A stretch of 5,097 nucleotides of DNA from Clostridia bacterium (lineage in GTDB: Bacteria > Bacillota > Clostridia > Oscillospirales > Acutalibacteraceae), in NCBI GenBank assembly GCA_017502965.1, contig JAFVTZ010000177.1, forward strand, positions 1-5,097, read 5' to 3'. Numbering within the stretch: the first letter of the stretch is position 1; each line of letters begins with the position of its first letter. The notes beneath the pieces were generated by a model. It made no database searches. It was not told the origin of the DNA and saw only the letters and a program-made list of their open reading frames with translations. This document shows, one piece after another, positions 1 to 5,097 of the stretch. The position numbers and the translations under genes are program-made.

Positions 1-1122
1 GTTGAACTGCTTTGCACTGATAATATGATGACAGCACTTTCTATTGCTAATGAGATAGATGCAGATAATTCTACCCGACAGCAGATTGAGAAAAAGATTT
101 TTTCCGAAGCGGTCCAGATTATTGAAAAAGAAAAACTGATGTATGACAGGGTTATTGTTGTAAAAGGTGAAAACTGGCATCACGGGGTTATTGGAATTGT
201 AGCCTCGAGAATTACCGAGAGATACGGTTGCCCATCTATACTTTTTTCAAGTGACGGTGAGTTTGCTCACGGGTCGGGCAGAAGTATCGAAGGTTTTTCG
301 CTTTATGATGCAATAGATTCCTGCCGTGAAATGATGCTTAAATTCGGCGGTCACGAGCAGGCGGCAGGTATTACTATAAAATCTGATGATGTTGAGGATT
401 TCAGACTTAGAATAAACAGTTATGCAAGAACTAAGGATTATATTCCGCCAGCGCTTACTCTTGACTGCAAACTGAATCCTTCTGCATTATCGCTTGACCT
501 TGCATTTGCTTTGCAGGTTTTAGAGCCTTTTGGCAGCGGAAACAAAACTCCTGTTTTCGGAGTATTTGGAGTGAGACTTGAAAGAATTACACCGATTTCC
601 TCAGGAAAGCATTTAAGACTGCTTTTTTGTAAAGGTAATAATTCTTTTCAGTGTCTTTTATTCGGAATTACTCCCGAAAACTTCTGTTTTGAGGTGGGAG
701 ACATTCTCGATGTTGCGGTGACAGTAGAACCAAACTTATACAAAGGCGAATATTCGGTTTCGGTGTTGCTGAAGGCTATCAGAATGTCCGAAACTGATGA
801 CGATAAACTGTTTCTGGATTTTAAAACATATAACGATTACTTAGCAGGTGAAACTGTTGATTATAAACTGATTTTTCCCGAAAGGGAAGATGTGGGCGAA
901 GTTTTCCGAAAGATATCAGAAAAACCGATTCTAATTGAGAGAATAAAATATATTTTTATAAATAAAATCGGATATGCCAAAACCTGCGTTGCTATTACTG
1001 TTCTGGAAGAATTAGGACTAATAGCCAATAAAAACGGGGTTTTAAGCGCAGTTAAAGGTGCACCGAAAACAAGTCTTTTAAATTCTCCAACCTATAAATC
1101 TTTGACCGAAAAGGGGTGTTGA
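1..1122 (+). CDS. recJ: Single-stranded-DNA-specific exonuclease RecJ, 3' part (N-terminus outside window)
   Basis: RecJ degrades single-stranded DNA 5' to 3' in the cytoplasm, serving recombinational repair, mismatch repair and stalled-fork processing. The reading frame is open from the first base, so the start and the DHH phosphoesterase domain lie upstream. Counting the first full codon as 1, the visible 373 residues hold the typical N..R spacing at 23-26, then WHHGVIGIVASR (59-70), the DHHA1 substrate-binding signature GSGRS (91-95) and GGHEQAAG (116-123). An OB-fold domain follows at about 150-262, with the family signature LEPFGSGN near 174-181. The last 110 or so residues resemble the extra C-terminal domain of Firmicutes RecJ, including the PEREDV stretch near 293-298 and an EELGLI helix near 336-341. 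The gene ends in TGA two bases before the chosen rel start. No frameshift or broken motif is seen. Identification is secure; only the missing 5' end limits it. Confidence 0.95.
   Translation, partial: VELLCTDNMMTALSIANEIDADNSTRQQIEKKIFSEAVQIIEKEKLMYDRVIVVKGENWHHGVIGIVASRITERYGCPSILFSSDGEFAHGSGRSIEGFSLYDAIDSCREMMLKFGGHEQAAGITIKSDDVEDFRLRINSYARTKDYIPPALTLDCKLNPSALSLDLAFALQVLEPFGSGNKTPVFGVFGVRLERITPISSGKHLRLLFCKGNNSFQCLLFGITPENFCFEVGDILDVAVTVEPNLYKGEYSVSVLLKAIRMSETDDDKLFLDFKTYNDYLAGETVDYKLIFPEREDVGEVFRKISEKPILIERIKYIFINKIGYAKTCVAITVLEELGLIANKNGVLSAVKGAPKTSLLNSPTYKSLTEKGC
1111..1116 (+). promoter_or_regulatory. Ribosome binding site for rel, inside the end of recJ
   Basis: The purine stretch AAGGGG lies 8 bases before GTG at 1125, good Shine-Dalgarno spacing. 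It ends on the G that begins the upstream GTG at 1116, so it cannot serve that start, and it is only 2 bases from the TTG at 1119. This favours 1125 as the true start. Because the site lies within the last codons of recJ, translation of rel is probably coupled to recJ termination (inference). Confidence 0.65.
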
Positions 1123-1124
1123 CA

Positions 1125-3317
1125 GTGACAGATAAACAAAAACAGGATTTTTATGATTTGAAGCAGTGCATGGAAAATTTCGGTGCGGCTTATGATTATG
1201 CGCTTGTAGAAAAGGCTTTTGATTTATGTGTTACTGCACACGAAGGTCAGAAAAGACGAACTAATGAGGACTATTATATTCACCCTTTCAATGTTGCCAA
1301 GATTATTGTGTCTTTAGGGCTTGATTCGCAATCAATAGCCGCAGCTTTACTACACGATGTTGTTGAAGATACAAAATACACACTCGAAGAAATTAAAACT
1401 ATGTTCGGAGCAGAGGTGGCACTTCTTGTTGACGGTGTTACCAAAATCGGAAGACTCAACTTCTCAACCAAAGAACAGCAACAGGCTGAAAGTCTTCGTA
1501 AAATGCTTATTGCAATGGGTCAGGACATCAGGGTTATTATCATAAAACTTGCTGACCGACTTCACAATATGCGAACTCTTGATGCTATGCCCGAGCAAAA
1601 ACAGCGAGATATTTCGGTTGAAACGCTTGAGGTTTATGCACCTATTGCGCACAGACTTGGTATAAGACCTGTTAAAGAAGAACTTGAAGATCTTGCAATT
1701 AAACATCTTGATAAAGTTGCTTATAACGAGATTGAAGAACAACTTTTTCTGCAGAAAAATCACAGAGAACAGATTCTTGAAGAGATTAAAGACCAGATTG
1801 CAAAAAGGCTTGCTGAAGAAATGCCTTCTTCTAAACTTTCTTTTCAGGGAAGAATAAAGTCAATTCACGGAATTTACCGCAAAATGTATGTTCAGGGTAA
1901 AAATTTCGATGAAATTTATGATGTTTATGCCATCAGAATAATCGCTGATACTGTTGCGGAATGTTATAACATACTCGGAATTATGCACGATATGTTCAGA
2001 CCTATTCCAAACCGTTTCAAAGACTATATTTCAACCCCGAAACCGAATATGTATCAGTCGCTCCACACAACTGTCATCAGCCGTGCGGGAATACCTTTTG
2101 AAATTCAGATAAGAACCTTTGAGATGCATCATACTGCAGAGTTCGGTATTGCGGCTCACTGGAAATACAAAGAAGGTATTACCGAAAACGACAAGAAAAT
2201 GGAAGACCGTCTTGCGTGGATAAGGCAGATACTCGAAAATCAGGAAACTGCCGCCGATGCTACCGATATTGTCAGAAGCATTAAGGTAGACCTTTCTCAG
2301 GAAGATGTTTTTGCTGTTACTCCTAAAGGTGATGTTATAAATCTGCCTGTGGGGGCAACTGTTGTAGATTTCGCTTTTGCGATACATTCGGCCGTCGGTG
2401 TCAGAATGGTGGGTGCAAAGGCAGACGGCAAAATTGTTCCTATCAACCACGAAGTTAAAACAGGCGAAGTAATTGAAATTCTTACCACCAATCAGGCAGG
2501 CCACGGACCAAGCAGAGATTGGCTTAATATTGCGGTTACTTCTCAGGCAAAAGCCAAGATACGCTCATGGTTTAAAAAGGAAAAGAGAGCAGAAAATATT
2601 GCCGCAGGCAAGTCGGATCTTGAACGCGAACTCAGGCGCAGCGGGGTTGAAATTCCCGAAGATGAATTCGAGCCGCTTATAGAAGAACTTGCTCGCAAAT
2701 GTCGACTTGCGAACAGCGAAGAATTTTATGCCGCTATCGGTTACGGTGGACTTCAGCTTTCTAAAATTGTACCGAGAATTAAAGATGATTTCTCTCGCAA
2801 GAATGCCGCCGCGAAAACTCCTGAAATTGTTCCGATAAATGAAAGCAAGCGTGCAAAATCGGGTGACGGGGTTATTGTTGAGGGTATTGACAACTGTCTT
2901 ATCAAACTTTCAAAATGCTGTGCGCCGCTTCCCGGTGACGAAATTATCGGCTTTATAACAAGAGGTCACGGTGTTTCCATTCATAAGAGAGACTGCAACA
3001 ATGTGCCTCACGATATTTCAAAGGCTCAGGAACCTGACCGCTGGATAACCGCTTATTGGAGCGGCAACAAGACCGAGTCTTTCACATCTACAATTCAGGC
3101 TATGTTTATTAACAGAGAAGGCATTGTAATTGATGTGATGAATGCTATTAACAATATGCGTGTTCCTGTTCACAGCATAAATGCACGCGAAACTAAGGAA
3201 GGCAACTGTGTGGTTGTTGTTTCAATAAGTGCTGAAAGTGTTGAACACTTGCGCAGCATTATTTCCCGAATTGAAAAAATTCAGGGTGCTTACCATGTAG
3301 AAAGGATAAATCAGTAA
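1125..3317 (+). CDS. rel: Bifunctional (p)ppGpp synthetase/hydrolase, long RelA/SpoT homologue (Rel)
   Basis: Rel makes (p)ppGpp from ATP and GDP/GTP on starved ribosomes and also hydrolyses it, setting the stringent response. From GTG 1125 it is 730 aa, the usual length for long Firmicutes Rel (about 730-740). Visible domains in order: HD hydrolase (about 25-200) with R44, H53, HD at 77-78, ED at 81-82, D144, N148 and T151, matching the metal and catalytic positions known from the Streptococcus Rel structure; synthetase (about 240-350) with GRIKS, YDVYAIRI, the RFKD motif at 297-300, the YQSLHT segment and EIQIRT; TGS (about 394-455); a helical region; a zinc-finger/conserved-Cys domain with CC at 598-599, H615, H620 and C624; and a C-terminal ACT domain (about 655-727). 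The RxKD form, rather than the ExDD of synthetase-only RelA, and the intact HD site indicate a two-way enzyme. An upstream start at 1116 would add three residues but lacks a good ribosome site. The pocket loop after R44 reads RTN, where many relatives have KSG. Confidence 0.96.
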   Translation: MTDKQKQDFYDLKQCMENFGAAYDYALVEKAFDLCVTAHEGQKRRTNEDYYIHPFNVAKIIVSLGLDSQSIAAALLHDVVEDTKYTLEEIKTMFGAEVALLVDGVTKIGRLNFSTKEQQQAESLRKMLIAMGQDIRVIIIKLADRLHNMRTLDAMPEQKQRDISVETLEVYAPIAHRLGIRPVKEELEDLAIKHLDKVAYNEIEEQLFLQKNHREQILEEIKDQIAKRLAEEMPSSKLSFQGRIKSIHGIYRKMYVQGKNFDEIYDVYAIRIIADTVAECYNILGIMHDMFRPIPNRFKDYISTPKPNMYQSLHTTVISRAGIPFEIQIRTFEMHHTAEFGIAAHWKYKEGITENDKKMEDRLAWIRQILENQETAADATDIVRSIKVDLSQEDVFAVTPKGDVINLPVGATVVDFAFAIHSAVGVRMVGAKADGKIVPINHEVKTGEVIEILTTNQAGHGPSRDWLNIAVTSQAKAKIRSWFKKEKRAENIAAGKSDLERELRRSGVEIPEDEFEPLIEELARKCRLANSEEFYAAIGYGGLQLSKIVPRIKDDFSRKNAAAKTPEIVPINESKRAKSGDGVIVEGIDNCLIKLSKCCAPLPGDEIIGFITRGHGVSIHKRDCNNVPHDISKAQEPDRWITAYWSGNKTESFTSTIQAMFINREGIVIDVMNAINNMRVPVHSINARETKEGNCVVVVSISAESVEHLRSIISRIEKIQGAYHVERINQ
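3301..3306 (+). promoter_or_regulatory. Probable, widely spaced ribosome binding site for dtd
   Basis: AAAGGA lies in the last codons of rel, 13 bases before the dtd ATG at 3320. This is longer than the usual 5-9 base spacing, and no closer purine-rich site exists. Since the rel stop is only 2 bases from the dtd start, re-initiation by ribosomes finishing rel could carry much of dtd translation (inference). Confidence 0.45.
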
Positions 3318-3319
3318 TA

Positions 3320-3784
3320 ATGAAGGCTGTTATACAAAGAGTTTCAGAAGCCTTTGTCACTGTAGACGAAAAATGTGTCGGCAAGTGTAGACAAGGCTTT
3401 ATGGTGCTTTTCGGTGCCGCCGAGGGAGATACCGAGGCAGATGCCGAGTTATTAGCAAGAAAAACCGCTAATCTGCGTATTTTTTGCGACGAAAACGATA
3501 AAATGAATCTCTCAGTACTCGATATTGACGGTGAGATTCTTGCAATTTCTCAGTTTACACTTTGCGCTGATGTAAAAAAAGGCAACCGTCCTTCTTTCAT
3601 AAATGCCATGGAGCCTGTTGCCGCAGAAAAACTCTATAAACACTACTGTCAGTGTTTGCGTGAACTCGGAGTTAAAAAGGTTGATGAGGGAGTTTTCGGC
3701 GCTGATATGAAGGTTTCCCTCATAAACGATGGGCCTGTTACTATAATTTACGATACGGATATCTGGAGCAAAAATGGAAATTAA
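3320..3784 (+). CDS. dtd: D-aminoacyl-tRNA deacylase (DTD)
   Basis: This cytoplasmic enzyme hydrolyses the ester bond between D-amino acids and tRNA, recycling the tRNA; members of the family also clear glycine wrongly loaded on tRNA-Ala. The 154-residue product begins with the family start MKAVIQRVSEA. It holds NLRIF (51-55), KMNLSVLD (61-68), the active-site motif SQFTL (77-81), GNRPSF (88-93), FGADM (126-130) and NDGPVT (136-141), whose Gly-cisPro pair (138-139) gives the enzyme its chiral selectivity. Both hallmark motifs are intact. The protein is a few residues longer than the common 145-150; the tail after YDT carries the overlap with the next gene and is probably not functional. The ATG lies 2 bases after the rel stop, an order also known in Bacillus (relA then dtd). 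The context fits a tRNA quality-control role beside a sensor of uncharged tRNA. Confidence 0.96.
   Translation: MKAVIQRVSEAFVTVDEKCVGKCRQGFMVLFGAAEGDTEADAELLARKTANLRIFCDENDKMNLSVLDIDGEILAISQFTLCADVKKGNRPSFINAMEPVAAEKLYKHYCQCLRELGVKKVDEGVFGADMKVSLINDGPVTIIYDTDIWSKNGN
3764..3768 (+). promoter_or_regulatory. Ribosome binding site for the metallo-hydrolase, inside dtd
   Basis: TGGAG lies 5 bases before ATG at 3774, within the last codons of dtd. It supports that ATG as the true start despite the 11-base overlap with dtd. Confidence 0.6.
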
Positions 3785-4382
3785 AACACTTGTACTCGGT
3801 CATATTCACACTAATTGCTATCTTGTTTCTACAGATAAAGCGGCAATTGTAATTGACCCTGCATTCAAATCGGCGGCTGTTGATGATTTTCTTTTACAAA
3901 ACAGTGATAAAGAAAGGCTAATACTTTTAACTCACGCGCATTTTGACCATATCGGTGCCGCTCCATTTCTGAGAGAAAACACAGGGGTTAAAATTGGCGT
4001 TGGCGAGTTTGACAATGCGGATTTATCTGACCCTGCTGTAAACCTGTCAGATAGGTTTCACGCTCATATACCGCCTTTTTCTGCAGATATAACCTTTAGT
4101 GACGGTGAGGAATTTTCTGTCGGAGATGTAAATATAAAAGTTTTGCATACTCCCGGGCATACTGTAGGTTCTGTTTGCTATCTTACCGACAATGTTTTAT
4201 TTGCAGGCGATACCTTATTTTATGAATCTATCGGCAGAACTGATTTTCCAAAGAGTAATCATTTTGATATGATGAAATCTCTGAGCAGATTATTAAACCT
4301 TGACGGTAATATAAGGGTGCTTTCAGGTCACGGCCCTGAAACAAATATAGAACACGAAAAAATCTATAATCCATTTATTTAA
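3774..4382 (+). CDS. Metallo-beta-lactamase-fold hydrolase, glyoxalase II-like (YqgX-type)
   Basis: A 202-residue cytoplasmic protein with no signal peptide or membrane segment. The N-terminus carries the TNCYLV strand typical of small glyoxalase II-like proteins. The complete two-metal set is present: THAHFDH (53-59) gives H54, H56, D58 and H59; HTPGHT (125-130) gives H129; GDTLF (145-149) gives the bridging D146; SGHG (184-187) gives H186. IGRTDFP (153-159) and the NPF ending are also usual in this subgroup. It is shorter than true glyoxalase II (about 250 residues) and lacks its C-terminal helical domain, which binds glutathione. Hydroxyacylglutathione hydrolase activity is therefore not assured, especially as many Clostridia lack glutathione; another thioester or small metabolite is possible. 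The start overlaps the dtd end by 11 bases in another frame. In clostridial genomes this family commonly lies between dtd and hemZ, so the location is ordinary. Family confident, substrate unknown. Confidence 0.9.
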   Translation: MEIKTLVLGHIHTNCYLVSTDKAAIVIDPAFKSAAVDDFLLQNSDKERLILLTHAHFDHIGAAPFLRENTGVKIGVGEFDNADLSDPAVNLSDRFHAHIPPFSADITFSDGEEFSVGDVNIKVLHTPGHTVGSVCYLTDNVLFAGDTLFYESIGRTDFPKSNHFDMMKSLSRLLNLDGNIRVLSGHGPETNIEHEKIYNPFI

Positions 4383-4386
4383 GGAA
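4381..4386 (+). promoter_or_regulatory. Ribosome binding site for hemZ
   Basis: AAGGAA overlaps the TAA stop of the metallo-hydrolase gene and sits 5 bases before ATG 4392, near-ideal spacing. A nearer ATG at 4387 is followed two codons later by TGA in its frame, so 4392 is the start. Confidence 0.7.
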
Positions 4387-4391
4387 ATGTT

Positions 4392-5097
4392 ATGAATCTT
4401 TGTCTTATCGGTCATTCATATAAATACGAACTTGAAAAACTTATAAGAATTTTTCTGCCTTTTGAAAAGATTGAATTTTTCGATACTTTGCAGATTTCTG
4501 ACTGCTGTGCTGTTACAAAACTTTGTGATTATACAGCAACTGCAGAACTTTATATTGACCGAAAAATTTACTCATTTTCTGAAAATGTTGACAGGTCTTT
4601 AACTGATATTAAAAAGGAAGAAGAATTAAAACTTGCAACTGCGCTTTTTAAATGTCTTACAGAAGCCTTTTGCTATAAACCTCAGTGGGGACTGCTTACA
4701 GGGGTTAGACCTGCAAAACTTTTTTCGAGACTTTCTAAATCTGACGGTATTGATAAAACCGAGGATTATTTTAAAAATTCACTTTTTGTGAGTGATAAAA
4801 AAATAGAACTATGCAAAGCGGCTGTTAAAGGAGAAGGGGAGATTACATCCCTATCAAAGCCCGATTCTTTTAGTCTTTATATTTCAATTCCTTTTTGCCC
4901 GTCAAGATGTTCTTACTGTTCCTTTGTTTCCCATTCGGTGGAACAGGCGAAAAAACTTATTCCGCAGTATGTTGAAAACCTTTGCAAAGAACTTGAAATC
5001 ACCGCAAAAACTGCTATAGACAATAAACTAAGACTTGAAACGGTTTACATAGGGGGAGGCACTCCTACAGCGATTTCTGCCGAACAACTCGATGTTA
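4392..5097 (+). CDS. hemZ: HemZ-type radical SAM protein (annotated coproporphyrinogen dehydrogenase), 5' part
   Basis: The open frame runs from ATG 4392 off the window end: 235 full codons and one base of the next, of a protein usually near 490-500 aa. The first 160 or so residues match the HemZ-specific N-terminal region, including WGLLTGVRPAKL (99-110). The radical SAM core then begins: YISIPFCPSRCSYCSF (163-178) supplies C169, C173 and C176, the three ligands of the [4Fe-4S] cluster that cleaves S-adenosylmethionine, and VYIGGGTPT (218-226) is the SAM-contact glycine motif. HemZ is named for oxygen-independent conversion of coproporphyrinogen III to protoporphyrinogen IX, but the residue two after the third Cys is Phe178, as in the heme chaperone HemW, not the fourth Cys of HemN. 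The biochemical role is thus uncertain. The spacing (9 bases after the previous stop) marks it as a member of the same operon. In Clostridia hisS and aspS commonly follow, beyond this window. Confidence 0.92.
   Translation, partial: MNLCLIGHSYKYELEKLIRIFLPFEKIEFFDTLQISDCCAVTKLCDYTATAELYIDRKIYSFSENVDRSLTDIKKEEELKLATALFKCLTEAFCYKPQWGLLTGVRPAKLFSRLSKSDGIDKTEDYFKNSLFVSDKKIELCKAAVKGEGEITSLSKPDSFSLYISIPFCPSRCSYCSFVSHSVEQAKKLIPQYVENLCKELEITAKTAIDNKLRLETVYIGGGTPTAISAEQLDV

Noticed and set aside
1119..1157. TTGACA at 1119-1124 and TATGAT at 1152-1157, as a possible promoter for rel
   Set aside because: The two boxes are 27 bases apart, far from the 16-18 needed, and the -35-like sequence is the recJ stop plus the rel start. 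No fitting -10 lies at the right distance.
1464..1763. A 99-codon minus-strand open frame rich in Phe, Ile and Asn
   Set aside because: It is antisense to the conserved HD domain of rel. Its composition is what reversed A/T-rich Lys/Glu codons give, with no ribosome site or family resemblance seen.
2031..2504. A 157-codon open frame on the minus strand, opposite rel
   Set aside because: It lies wholly inside the conserved synthetase and TGS coding region of rel, and its translation shows no recognisable domain. It is a shadow of the real gene.
2693..2712. Inverted repeat TCGCAA/TTGCGA with an 8-base loop inside rel
   Set aside because: It is short, within coding sequence, and has no partner elsewhere to suggest an operator.
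3574..3580. Run of seven A in dtd, a possible slippage or phase-variation tract
   Set aside because: It encodes the conserved Lys-Lys before GNRPSF, the frame is intact through it, and seven A is ordinary in an A/T-rich genome. A similar run in hemZ near 4797 was dismissed for the same reason.
3638..3657. Perfect 7-base inverted repeat AAACACT/AGTGTTT with a 6-base loop inside dtd
   Set aside because: There is no T-run after it and it lies well inside the dtd reading frame, so it is not a terminator. A stem of this size is expected by chance in a window this long.
4588..4616. TTGACA at 4588-4593 as an internal promoter within hemZ
   Set aside because: No -10-like hexamer stands 16-18 bases downstream (the site reads AAAAAG), and it lies in hemZ coding sequence.

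Overview
The window is a tightly packed stretch of housekeeping genes, all on the + strand, from a low-GC (roughly 40% by eye) Gram-positive anaerobe. The order recJ – rel – dtd – metallo-beta-lactamase-fold hydrolase – hemZ, and the style of the proteins, point to the class Clostridia, perhaps a gut lineage. That taxonomic placement is inferred from gene order and family resemblance, not from a marker search.

Layout: 1-1122 is the 3' part of recJ, whose N-terminal half lies upstream of the window. 1125-3317 is a complete bifunctional (p)ppGpp synthetase/hydrolase gene (rel/relA). 3320-3784 is a complete D-aminoacyl-tRNA deacylase gene (dtd). 3774-4382 is a complete glyoxalase II-like metallo-hydrolase gene that overlaps dtd by 11 bases. 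4392-5097 is the 5' part of hemZ, a radical SAM enzyme, cut by the window end. Gaps between genes are 2, 2, -11 and 9 bases. There is therefore no non-coding stretch to hold a promoter, terminator, RNA gene or mobile element, and the five genes look like part of one transcription unit entering and leaving the window.

The gene products share upkeep themes rather than one pathway. RecJ trims single-stranded DNA in repair. Rel sets the alarmone level in response to uncharged tRNA. Dtd removes D-amino acids (and probably mischarged glycine) from tRNA. The metallo-hydrolase probably handles small thioesters or related metabolites. HemZ belongs to the HemN/HemW radical SAM superfamily. In Bacillus and many Clostridia an adenine phosphoribosyltransferase gene (apt) sits between recJ and rel. 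Here recJ and rel abut, so apt is missing from that slot.

I found no convincing novel system. The points worth a second look are modest: the missing apt, the choice of the rel start codon, substitutions in the Rel hydrolase pocket loop, the missing fourth cysteine that leaves HemZ function open, and a small GNRA hairpin inside recJ.
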